From Sclerurus mexicanus (Eukaryota > Chordata > Aves > Passeriformes > Furnariidae): a DNA stretch of 64,000 nucleotides. The stretch covers positions 125,492 to 189,491 of the forward strand of contig VWZF01004007.1 in the NCBI GenBank assembly GCA_013396755.1. Reading direction: 5' to 3'. The stretch's first letter is position 1. Each line of letters starts with the position of its first letter. The translations under genes were made by a program, and so were the position numbers. Shown here one piece after another: positions 12,201 to 24,200 of the stretch. A model generated the notes under the pieces. That model worked only from the letters and a program-made list of their open reading frames with translations. It was not told the DNA's origin and ran no database searches.

Positions 12201-15200
12201 TGAACACCATGCCCTTACTTCTAACCAAACTTGCTAGGTAGTTGTGTTTACAGAAACTTAAAAACTTTGGGCTGAGTGACTGGTTTGGGTTAATCCTAGA
12301 GTAGTTTACTTTTTGGAAGGGAACTTTGCGTGTCATCTCATTGAACCTCCCACTCAAAGCAGGGCCAGTTTCAGAGTTTTATTAGGTTGCTCTGGACCTT
12401 GTACTGACATCCTGACCATGGTTGTAATTATGAAGATTGTAATTAGAAAAACCATGTATTTGCTGTTATATCATTACCATTGTTTTAACCAGTAGTTAAG
12501 GTATTGTACTAAACCTCTTTTTTTATTTTGCTTTGTGGTCTGGTTGAAAAAATAATTGCCTTTATTTTGCTCATTTTGCGTAAGCGTGGAGGGGAAAAAA
12601 CCTTTTCTGGTTCAACCTTTTAATGAAAACTGACTTAAGGAGAAAGTTTTTTAGCTTTTTTTTTTTTTCTGATTGATTTGAACTGTACAATGTCCTTCAC
12701 ACAGTTACTGGAGTTTATTACCTGTTTGCATACCTGTTTTACAAAGAATGGTGAAAGAAAGCACTTTTTTGAATGAAACCCAGCAGCTCCTGTGTGCAGC
12801 CCTGCTGCTCCCTTTGGCTACACAACAGCTCCATCTGCTGTTCTGAACTACACCTTTTCCTGCGTGTCCAAACCTTTCACTTCACGATTTGGTATTGTTT
12901 CTTGTGCCTCTTCACTCTGACTTGGCCCATTTTCACACAGTTTTTACTTTTGTGAGGAGGTACTCCATGAGACACCTCCACACTGTGTTTTGATGATCTG
13001 GATTCAGAATTTCTTTGAATTTCTTGGCAATAACCAGCAGTTGAGACATCTTTCTTCCCTGTTTGCTTTACAAACATTAGGGTTATTTTGTAGTGGGTTT
13101 TTTGGTGTTTTGTTTTTTTTTAATTTGTTTTACTTGTGTTATATATATTACCCTTGCAAAGACAAGTTACTACAAGGTATGAAGCCCCATCATCTAGCAA
13201 TCAAGGACTTTCTCCTCTTCTGCTGAGTAATAGCTACTTGTGATTTTCTTTTTTTTTTTTTTCTGGAGAAGTCTGGTCTTGTGACTGTGCTGTCAGGGAT
13301 CCTACACATATCCAAGTTTTTATGTGTTATGAATAGGATGAACAGAAACAGTTTATTGCTGTGGAACTATCAGATTTTTACATATAGAGGGAGAAACGGG
13401 AAAGAGTAATGTGTCTGATGGCAGTGAGGGAGTCTCCAGTGTGTTTCAGATTCAAGGCTGAGAAGCATGACACTTTGATCAATGTGGTAACAAAAATGGC
13501 CAAAAGAGAATTTAAATTCCTGGTCTTTTCTCCCTCTTGGTATTGAAAGGCAGACTTACTAGACAACTGGGCTTTGGGGTTTGTTTTGGGGAAGTAGATT
13601 GACAGATCACATCAGAGGAAAAGCACAGTAAATCATATCTAAAGAAAACTAGCCGTAATTTGGGAAAATATATGTATATTGGAGTATTACTATCCTAATT
13701 TTCCAGTACCTGTGGCATAGGAACAGTAAGATGGGCATACATACCCCATTGGATAAGCTCAGCCTGGTGCCAAAATTTTTTTTTCTCTGTTTTTTTTTGG
13801 GTTTTCATTTCCCCCCTATTTGTTTTTGTTTTTGTTTGGGTTTGTTTGTTTGTTTGTTTTGTTGGGGTGGGGTTTGTGTTGGTTTTGTTGTTGTTTTTGT
13901 TTGAGTTTGTTTTGTTTCATTTTTTGGTTTGGTTTCTTTGGTTTTTCCCCCTCCACTCTGTTTTTTGTCTGTTGCATATTAAGCTGTCTGCACTGGTAGT
14001 CCAGTCTGTCTTTGTTGTCCAGGAAAGCTGAGTACTTTTTGAAATGTGGTTTTGTAGTTGGCACTCTGGCTTCAGGCAGGAAGGATGTATAATCAAGTTT
14101 TAAAACTATATGTTTAATTTTAGATGATTCCATAAAAGGCAAACAGGACACATGACCCTGTTTTTCCTATCTCTGGCTAGCAGCCTAGCCAGAAAATTTA
14201 AATAGAAAAAGATGCTTCTCTCCTTTACAAACAGACCTGAAACAAAATATATATTAGTTGCACTGTCTAATAGTGTTGGACTTTATTAAACTATACTTTG
14301 ACTTTTAGATGTGCCTTAACTGATCCATCTTTTTAGTTGTCCCAAGGTCTTGACCAAGGGTTTTTTTCGGTTGCTGACCTTGTTCTGCCTTTCTACACCT
14401 AATCGCTCTTGATTATGCTTGATGTAGAAAGTGAAACTAACATTAATAATTGTGCAAATGAAAAAGGAGCAGGTGAGTTGTCAGTTTAACACAAGCCCAG
14501 CATATGTTGTCAGGTCTCAGAGCTGAGTGAAAGAGCCCTTAAATACAGGCTTGGTAACATGACCATGTACTTATGAGTAAGAGTAAGTGGTCCTGTTGAG
14601 GAAAACTGTAGAACATGCATTGTGTCTGGAAGCAGTCACTGAAGATACTTGTTGAGAGCAAAGACCTTGTCTCGTGTCTGTCCAGACAGACCTCCAGCTG
14701 AACCTGCTGTTCTGGCAGTGAGCTACAGCATGTCTTTCCACTACAGTCCAAAAGGGAATAAGCTTTGGAAGGGTTTGGAAAAAAAAATTTCAGCAGATTG
14801 TATATTATGTAAGTTGCATACATATTGTATATTATATAAATAAGTTTGTGTGGTCTCTCTGACCCAAAGCAAATACAAGTGCATGGTGTGGAGTGGCTGG
14901 ATCCTGTAGGACAAGAGTTAGGCTTTCCTGAGCTGCCTGGAGGAATCTGCCTAGCAGGTGGGTCACTACAAAGCAGCAAGTGTGATTTGCTGCTTTTCAA
15001 CATTACCTTGCAGATATTCCCAAAACAGGGATTGTGAAAGGTTGGTTCCTGGAGCATCTGAGAGTTTTGGCAGTGTTGTGGGTGTAAAGGCAGACGGATG
15101 GGTGAGCAGAGATCTTCAAGCCAGCAGATGTCAGGCTGTTACTGCTGGCAAGAACTATGGAAAAAGATGAACATGTGTGCTCACGGAAGTCAGAATTGGC

Positions 15201-18200
15201 AAGCTACAGGTCATCTTTAGCTGATGAATAAAAGCAGTGATGACCTGTGAATACATGGTAATTAAGTAGCATAGGTCTTCTGGTTTGGTTTGATTTTTTT
15301 TATATTTTATAGTAAAAGCCTGTGTGGATGTTCCAGAATAAGATTATACCCATGCAGGGAGTCGCCTTGTAAAAGAAATGGATAAACTTGCTAGTATGGT
15401 TGAATCCTTGGGGAAGGGTTGAGGTGGATAGTGAATACAAAGCAGTGTGAGTAAAAGTTAAAAAACTGATGTTAGGAATTGAATTTCTAATGAGGGAGTA
15501 AAGCTAACACTGTGTGGTTTGGGTTGGGGGAAATTATGTATAGGCCTGCAATATTTGTAGGGCAGTGGAAAGAATTGGGGGGGGGTGTGTTATATGGACT
15601 AGTGAAAATTGCAGTGAGAAAAGGAGAAGTTTCTCAAAACTGTCTGAAAAATCTGCCAGTCGCACAAGAACTGAAGAGAATTAGTATTTTCTAAGATTAA
15701 AACCCCCAAACAAATAAACCCCCAAAACAAACAAGCAAAGAAACAAACAAAAAAAATGCAACAAAACCCCACTTTCTAATAAGGGTATATTTAAATTTCA
15801 GTCTTATGGAGAAGAAAATTATCCAAAGGGAGGAGAGAAGGAAGAGGTGGGATTTTAGTTGATTGTGGGTTGTTGGCTTTCTTGGTGTGGGTTTTTTTTT
15901 TCCTTAGGTATTTGTGTGGGTTTTTTTGTTTTGTTTTGTGGTTTTTTTGTTTGTTTTGTTTTGTTTTTTTTTTTAATAAAAAGACTAGGCTGGTATGGTT
16001 CTAAGACTCAAAACATTGTGGGAAGACTCTTTTTATTTTATTGTACTGTTTTATTGCATGGGATGTTCTGTGACCTCTCAGCAGATCTCACTGTCTTCCT
16101 AAATATATTAGAATATCTTATGGTAAGTATGATACTATAAAAAGGGCATGGATTTTTTTTTTTTATTAATGACTGAAAAGAGCATTTTTCCCTCAGTATA
16201 TGTACCTGTAATTTTGGCTGGTTTTCTTCATAGAGCAGAAGAATGTTGATGTATAAGGAATATAAATAAATTCAGTCTCATATTTTTTTTACTCTTAGTA
16301 AAACTATTGCCTTTTTTTTCTTATTTTGCTTTTCTTTATTTTCCATCTGCAAAGTGACCATCAGCACTCACAGTGGACTCCAGGATCAGTTCTAGCTTTC
16401 TGAACATGTTGTTCCTTGTTCTTTATAGATCGATCACTTTGGATTTGATGAAAATCTTACGTTCCAGCAGCGGTATCTAGTAGCAGATCAGCACTGGAAG
16501 AAGAACAATGGACCAATACTATTTTATACAGGCAATGAAGGAGACATCACATGGTTCTGCAACAATACGGTATGTAGAAAATAAATTCTTGAATTACGGT
16601 CCTTCTTTCCAGTTATGATTGTTATGGTTGTTGTAGGAGGAAGAGGAAGCAGAACAAAAGCACATAAAAAGTTTTAGGGAGTTTGGGGTGTTATTTGAAG
16701 CCCAAATTAACCAAAGGCACTTGTATTAACTTCCTAGAGTAGTGAAGATTTCTAGAGAAAACACCATAAGGTGCCTTGAGCTAAGAACTCAGAATTTTGG
16801 TCCAACTTAAACTTATTCTAATACTTTACACCTCCCAAGTAAAATGGGAGATTTTGATACTTATATTTTTTCACTATTTAGAAAAATGTGAAGTGAAATG
16901 AAGAGGGCTAGAATCAAAGCTAGATGATTCTTGTTCTCTGCAATACCTGTGGAAGTTTTTACTTCCCTGACTGATACAAATGCAGGATGGAGTGTGTGGT
17001 TATTTTTCAGCCATTTCATTACAAAGTCCAGTAACACAACAGGAGGTTGTATGTGCTGAGCTCAAAGCAACCAAGGACTGCTTACATACTTCATTCTGTC
17101 AGCCGGAAATCTCTGTTTACCTGTTTCCATATTGGTGGTAACGAGCTGTTATCAACAAGTAACAACAAGTTGTACTTATTTATTAGTTGAAAATGAGTGT
17201 ATTGGAATCCTCTAGATTATTGGTCATTGCCAAACAAGTTTTGTGTTTTCTGTAATGTGGTCCTAACTCAAATGCATGCTTTTTTCCTGTAGACTTTTTT
17301 ATTTCCTATGGATTAAGCTCATACCATAGGAGTTCTGTCAGGATTGCTTGTGTGTAGTCACAAAACAATGCTGCTTAACATTTTGCAGCATTAAAATATA
17401 CACACTTTCTTTGTATGCACCGCCTTCTCTGGGTATTTGTTTTGTGTGTTTTGTTACTTCAGTGATACCCTAAAACCAAATTGCACTCAGTCTTTCTAGT
17501 GGTATTTTGATAGTGATATCTTTCTAATCAAAGAATAAGAGTTGGAATACATTAGACTGAAAGTAGAGACTTTTAAACAAGCTGAATCAATTATTTTCAA
17601 TGTCTGTTTTCCCCCAACCAGGGTTTTATGTGGGATGTGGCTGAAGAACTTAATGCTATGTTGGTATTTGCTGAACATAGATATTATGGAGAATCTTTGC
17701 CCTTTGGGAATGAGTCTTTCAGCGTAAGTGTCATCTTTTGTCTTCCTTACAAATGTGTTCTATACAAACACATTTCTGCATATTGTAATCCTTGCCAGGG
17801 CAATGAGTGTTAACTTCAGTAAGATGTAAATGTGCTAGAAGAGCACCACTATCCTATTTTTGTAACTATCAATTCTAGGATTAAAAAAAAAAATCTCAGA
17901 TTTTTTTAGTGCTTCAAGGGACACCTGCAAAGAGTATTTTATTTGTTATCAGGCGCAGACCTTTACAGCTGCTCTGGGAAAAAGAAAGACTGCTGCTGGA
18001 AATCATTCATGCTTATATTCATGCATTCATGTATATAACCTGCTTTCTTTCTCTCAGGATTCCAAGCATCTGAATTACTTGACATCAGAACAAGCTCTGG
18101 CAGACTTTGCAGTACTAGTTGAGTATTTAAAGGCGACCATTGCAGGAGCCCGTTACAGTCCAGTCATAGCAATAGGAGGATCTTATGGAGGAATGCTTGC

Positions 18201-21200
18201 AGCCTGGTTTAGGATGAAATATCCCCATGTGGTAGTTGGGTGAGTGTACTCATCCTGCTTAAAAAGAGCAGGTGTTTCTTACTTCCATGCTATAAATATT
18301 ACAACTCTGGGAGAAGTACCATTCAAGCTGGCTTGAGTTTTTCACTACTGGGAGAAGGAATCAAGGTACTTTGAATTTGGGAAGGGTCACTGTTTGCCTA
18401 ATAAAGACAACTGTAGGTCAGCCGGTACTGGATGGTGCATATTTTCAGAGCTATCTGTTAGATTTGTGAAAATAGCACACGAATGCAGACTTGGCACCTG
18501 ATTTTTTTTAGCATCTCCAGACTTCCTGACTACTTTAGACATGTCTTTAATCTCTTCAATGCCTTAGTTACCCTCTTTGAAACAAGAATAGTAATGCCCC
18601 TACCTTTGTCTGCTGGAGAGTATATTTTTGTGGACAGGGGCTCTCTTCATTTGAGTTCACACAATGCCTAGTGAGAAAGGCCTAGTTGCTAGATGAGACT
18701 GAAAAACAATAAAGTAATCAAGTCTGAATTTCTACTTCATGTGTTTACTGATATCTTTTTACTAGTGTCCAAGATTTATATCCTTCATCAGCCTCTGCAT
18801 ACAGACCTATGGAAAAGTTTTGCAAATTATGGTTCACCTAGAGTGCAGTGTCCAAGCTGAACTGTAAATGCTACTTAGGGGAGGGTATTGATTAGAGCAT
18901 GGAAGTTCACTTTGCAGGGATTCAGGATCTTTTTATGTACCTTTGCAGAGCCCTGGCAGCCTCTGCCCCAATCTGGCAGTTTGGTGATTTGGTTCCGTGT
19001 GGAACCTTTTATAGCATAGTGACCAATGATTTCCAAAAGAGTGGGACAGGCTGCTCAGAAAGCATCCGTAATTCCTGGAATGCTATTAACCGCCTTTCCT
19101 CAACAGGTAAGACCTAACCAATACTTTTTCAAAGAATAGTAATGTTCACAGTTGCATTACAACTTATACCTGTGTATGTGTTGGGTTTTTTGAAACTATA
19201 CTCCTGGCACTGAAAACTGCCAAGTGAATTTAGCACTTTTTTTTTTACATGCTTGTTTTGTTATATCACAAGCTTCTTTCTGGCCGAGTGGGATGCAGAA
19301 GCCAGGTCCAAACATCCCTAAGGTCGGACAAAAGCAGACTTCAGATCAGACCCTCAAGGCTTGTATTCCTTTCTGACAAAATAGGCCAGATAGTCATTCC
19401 TATATAAAAAAAAAGTTTGTTTACCAACTGAGGCACTCTGGTAAAGAAAATCAGTGCAATCCTTATGGACTCAGTGATAGGGACACAGCTGGACTTGAAG
19501 ATCTGGAGGCTCTTTTTTAACCTAAGTGATTCTGTGAGTCTACAACTACCTGAAAGGAAAGAAAGTTGTAGCGAGGTGCTGACTAAAATTTGATCTGCTA
19601 TGCTTGTATATGTGTGGAATAATTTCATTAAATTAGTTATGCTAAGTGAAAATATTTTTTAGCAGCAGCACAAATGACCTATGTGTTAACATTTAGTGTA
19701 TTGTACCATTATTTTATCTATTTATTTTTATTATAGATGCAGGTTTGCAGTGGCTTTCCAGCACATTTCATTTGTGCAGCCCATTAAAGAATCTTCAGGA
19801 TGCTGCGGTATTGAAAAATTGGCTGAGTGAAACATGGGTAAACTTGGCTATGGTGGATTATCCCTATAAAGCTGACTTCTTGCAGCCTCTGCCAGCTTGG
19901 CCTATACAGGTAATTCAGAACCATTATCTTGTAGAACTGACCATTTGGTTTAACTGATTCTCTCCTCTCCTAGTTTGCACCTTTTTCTTTATTTTTTGGC
20001 TCTGTAGAGCCAACATGACCGAGAAAAGACAGCCAGGGTAACATCTTCTTGGGCATGAACTGGTTTCTTGACTAACTGCCCCATGTAGGACTAATAGAGT
20101 GTATCAAGAGCCCAGAAGAAAAGTGCTAGGGATGACTGAAAAACCACAGCTGTCCTGCAGAGCTGTTCTTGAGTATCAGAAATGCTGCACAAAAAGCACA
20201 CACAACTAGAGATTCTGATGCCAGACTTAGCTGACGGAGCTTGCAACTGAAGAGAAAGTTTTGAGCCTCTGTCCTTTTTAATGTGGGAGAAGTAGTGAGA
20301 GAGAAAATGTGGATCTCCACAAATGCATTCTTTGCAGGGTCACTTCTCAAACCAGAACCTCCTTTTGCGGCAGTCGAGGGGAACGCTCCCCCTCATCCCC
20401 CCTCATCCCCCTCCTCCATGTGGTCCCCGAAATGCCCCAGGAAGGAGACACACAGAGACCACCTGAGAGGAGAAGCAGAGAGAGAGTTTATTCACATGGT
20501 CAGGGGTATTTAGGGATTTACAACCAATGGGGAAAGGGTTAACTAAGGGCCAAGGGGGGATTTCACACAGCCTTCCAAGGATGAATTCTTGCATAGTAAG
20601 TTAGGGAGATACAGATTCTCCCAAGGTCTTTGGGGAAGAAGAAAGGTGATTCAGGGAAAAAAGACACAGAATCCATTTTATAATACAGTGAAAACTTATA
20701 CTGTCAGTCCAGTCCCACATCCTTTCACACTTGTAAACCTTCACTTGCGCAGTTCTGTTTATCCACATGCTTTCTTCAAAATTTCCATCGTCTTGGAGTG
20801 TTTTTGTTCTTTTAAGACCCTGGCTGAATTTCTGTTCAGGATTTTGGGTTACTGTGTAAGGTAGGCAAGGCAGATAAGGTATTAGTACTTTAGGCTACTA
20901 AGTAGCAGTTAATTATAGAAGTTTTTCCCTCGTGTAGAGCTGCCTGATGGAGGAGAGAGAGACATTCATCTGTCCATGTGACTTTCTGCAAAGAGTATGA
21001 ACACCTTGAAAATTAGTTTTGCTTTGTTATCAGTCTGACAGAACCTGAGAAACATGCTCACCTCCACTTCTGTCCATGTTATCTCTGTGTGACTGAGGTA
21101 TAAACCTAAAACAGAAAAGGCTGCTACTCATCTGGACGATACTAATGTATGAAATCTGGGTTATTTAAGCTGTTCAGATACTCTTTTTTTCTGAAACAAG

Positions 21201-24200
21201 CTCTAATATGACTGAGTATGACAAAGGGGAGAAAATGTGGACTAGATGATTTTGGATGTCTTTTCCAACCTTAATTATTCTATGTGTTAGAGTAGCTGGA
21301 TATATGTGTTATCTGGTGTGAGCTGCCTACATCAAACTGCAGGGAACCTCAATCTATGCCTGAATCTTCTTTGGTATATATTTTCATGTCTTATCTTTCA
21401 TTAGAGAGGAGATAAATACTATTTATTAAATATTTATATAAATATTTATTAAATATAGTCTATTTTAAGGTATGGGAAATGGATTGAAAAATTTGGTGAA
21501 TTAAATATTAAGGTGGCAGTGGCTTTTTTTCAATTTTTTAATCAGGAAATGTAAAGTTTCAGGTTCCTCATAGTAGCTTGCACTACACAAACAAAATACT
21601 GCTTTTTGTGATAGTACTCAGGATGAATGACATATAAAGATGCTTTCTGGAAGTGATCTGACTATATTTGAAAAATAAATTAATATCCTTGAAGGTATCA
21701 TGTATTAATAATTAATTCCTATAGATTTAGGTTTCCTCTTCTCTCTTTGTTGCAGGAAGTCTGCAAGTTCTTGAAGGATCCCAATCTCTCTGACAAATTG
21801 TTGCTGCAGAATGTTTTCCAGGCAGTAAATTTATATTACAATTATACAGGAGCAGCCTCATGCTTAGATGTGTCTGAGACTGCAACAAAAAATCTGGGCC
21901 AAACGGGTTGGTACTATCAGGTATGCACAGTAGCCTTTCTGAATTGGACCTTGGTGAAGTTTTTTTAAGTTAGAGCCGATGAGAGTTGTCATGTCATTTA
22001 TCTGTCAATATATTGTGCCAGATGTATTGATGTACTGATGACAAATGTAGTCACAAACCAAGTATGATTGTAGTGGGGAAAGCAAGGCAGAAAAGAGAAG
22101 AAGCTTTCCCAGGAGTTTTAGGTTGTTGTTGTGGGTGCGAGTGAAAAGCTTAAACAAAGTTTATTTTAAGAGCCCTGCCATTGAGTCGTGAGACGCAGAA
22201 AGGACTCCCTTGCTTTCTAAACTCCTTCTCAGAGAGGAATCGAGGCGCAGCTGAATCCAGTCTTAGCCTCAGACTATGTCAACGATTTAAGGAATTACAG
22301 AGGTGTGATTGAACCCCTTTTGTCCTGCAGGTTTTGATGATCGGCAAAAGGAGAATATTTGTATAAAATGAATCACTTATTATTAGAAGTGATCAGACAA
22401 AAGATCTTGATCAGAATTATTTACTACACAATTTAAAAGCTAAAAATAGTAGTAATATAAGACAGGATCGTGCACTATATTGAAGCAATTATTGAAGCAA
22501 TTATATTAAAGCTAACAAAAAGAAATCATTATTAAGTAGAGATTTGTAACTCACCCAGACCAGTGCTCGTGGGGACATCTCTTTTCTTCAGCCTCAAGGA
22601 GTATCCTTGGAGGGCATCCCTACCCACAGGAAGAATCTCCAGACATACACCCCAGGAAGGGTTATGTTAGAAGAACCTGACTGTTTGAAAGAGGACTGGA
22701 CTTTTATAGTATAAAGTGATTGACTGGTAGTCTCAGATGTACAGGCCAGCAGACTGGCTTATCTGTCAAATCCTGCTTCAAAAAGCAGGGTGTGTATTTG
22801 AAGTCTGGTGAACCAGCTTAGTGTTAACATAATTCAACACCAAGACAGCAGCCTGGTGCCAGCAGCTGAACTTGCATGATGGCTTGCACTGTTTGCATTC
22901 TCTGATTGGATTTTAGGCCTTATTGGGGTAGGCCCTCCTGCCACAGTTGCATCTTCACATAGGCTGGAAAATTGTGTACAGCAGCCAATTGTATGAGGTT
23001 CAACAAGGCCAAGTGCTGGATCCTGCACTTCAGTCACAACAACCCCAGCCAGCGCTACAGTCTGGAAAGCTGTCTGGTGGGAAAGGACCTGGGAGTGCTG
23101 ATCAACAACAGATGAATACAAACCAGCAGTGTGCCCAGGTGGCCAAGAAGGCCAATGCCATCCTGGCTTGTATCAGCAATAGTGTGACCAGCAGGACCAG
23201 GGCAGTGATGGTTCCCCCGCAGTCAGCAATGATGAGGCCGCACCTCTAATCCTGTGTTCAGTTTTGGGCTCCTTGCTACAGGAAGGACATTGTGGTGCTG
23301 GAGTGTGTCTAGAGAAGGGCAATAGAGCTGGTGAGGGGTCTGGAGCACAAGTCGTATGAGGAGTAGCTGAGGGAACTGTGGCTGTTTAGTCTGGAAAGGA
23401 GGAGGCTGAGGAGAGACCTTAATTCTCTTTAACTACCTGAAAGGAGATTTTAACTCTTAAGTAACTCTTAAGCAATAGAATGAGAGGAAATGGCCTCATG
23501 TTGCACCAGGAGAGGTTTAGATTGAATATTAGAAAAACTGTCAAGCATTGAAACAGGCTACTTGGGAAAGTCATGGAGTCACCATCCCTGGAAGTAATTA
23601 AAAGATACCATGCACTTAGGTATACAGTTTAGCAGTGGACTTGGCAGTTTTAGGTTTGTGGCTCAACTCAAGCTTAAAAGGTCTTTTCCAACCTAAATGA
23701 TTCTGTGATAGTTTAATAGTAACTGATAGAAGCTACTGATCAAATGGTGTTTCAGCTTTCTTTTTTAAAGACTGCACTAACAGTTATTGGACAGTCTCCT
23801 GGGAATACATCATATTGACCTGCCCTTTCTTTCAGGCTTGCACTGAGATGGTGATGCCCTTATGTACAGATGGTGTCCATGACATGTTTGAACCTGAGAA
23901 ATGGGACTTTGATGCATTTTCAGAAGAGTGTTACAGGCTGTGGGGAGTGAGGCCTCGCCCCTCTTGGATTCTTTCTATGTATGGAGGAAAAAGCATCAGT
24001 TCACACAGCAACATCATCTTCAGGTGAGCCTTGTTTCAGCTTATAGTGTAGAGCCTTCCACCAGTTTGGGTTGTTAGTGCAGAGAGCCTGCCCTAAATAG
24101 AAAAAGGATCTCTTTACAGCACTCCAGTTGAATAAGTGGTGGGCATGCTTTATGTTGCTCTTGAGGTAAAAGGGTCAGTCTGCAGTGGTCAAAGAAGCCA

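Larger units (their letters stand above)
218..16428 (+). other. PRCP: PRCP intron 1 (16.2 kb)
   Basis: The intron is AT-rich and non-coding. It holds CR1 fragments near 590, 1102, 9571 and 9999, an AT-rich stretch at 2740-2890, a short local repeat at 4678-4720, and T/G-rich or A/C-rich tracts at 13781-13946 and 15698-15976. The short open frames show no recognisable protein. I see nothing else in the remaining unique sequence. Confidence 0.85.
19910..21755 (+). other. PRCP: PRCP intron 6
   Basis: This 1.85-kb intron contains an LTR-like GC-richer block (about 20365-20640), a CR1 tail (21238-21285) and an AT-rich palindromic stretch (21415-21462). The remainder is unique. Confidence 0.85.
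21921..23835 (+). other. PRCP: PRCP intron 7, mostly transposon-derived
   Basis: Roughly three quarters of this 1.9-kb intron is mobile-element sequence: an antisense LTR (22124-22839) followed by a sense CR1 (22985-23710). The 145 bases between them are not recognisable. Confidence 0.85.

Noticed and set aside
13816..14151. 111-residue minus-strand open frame rich in Lys, Asn and Gln
   Set aside because: It is the translation of the T/G-rich simple repeat at 13781-13946.
14539..15057. 172-residue minus-strand open frame in PRCP intron 1
   Set aside because: Composition is that of random AT-rich sequence, there is no domain motif, and it includes the TATATT-rich stretch at 14800-14840.
22124..22839. 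Complete endogenous retrovirus
   Set aside because: Only one LTR is present. No gag, pol or env sequence and no second LTR lie within the neighbouring sequence.
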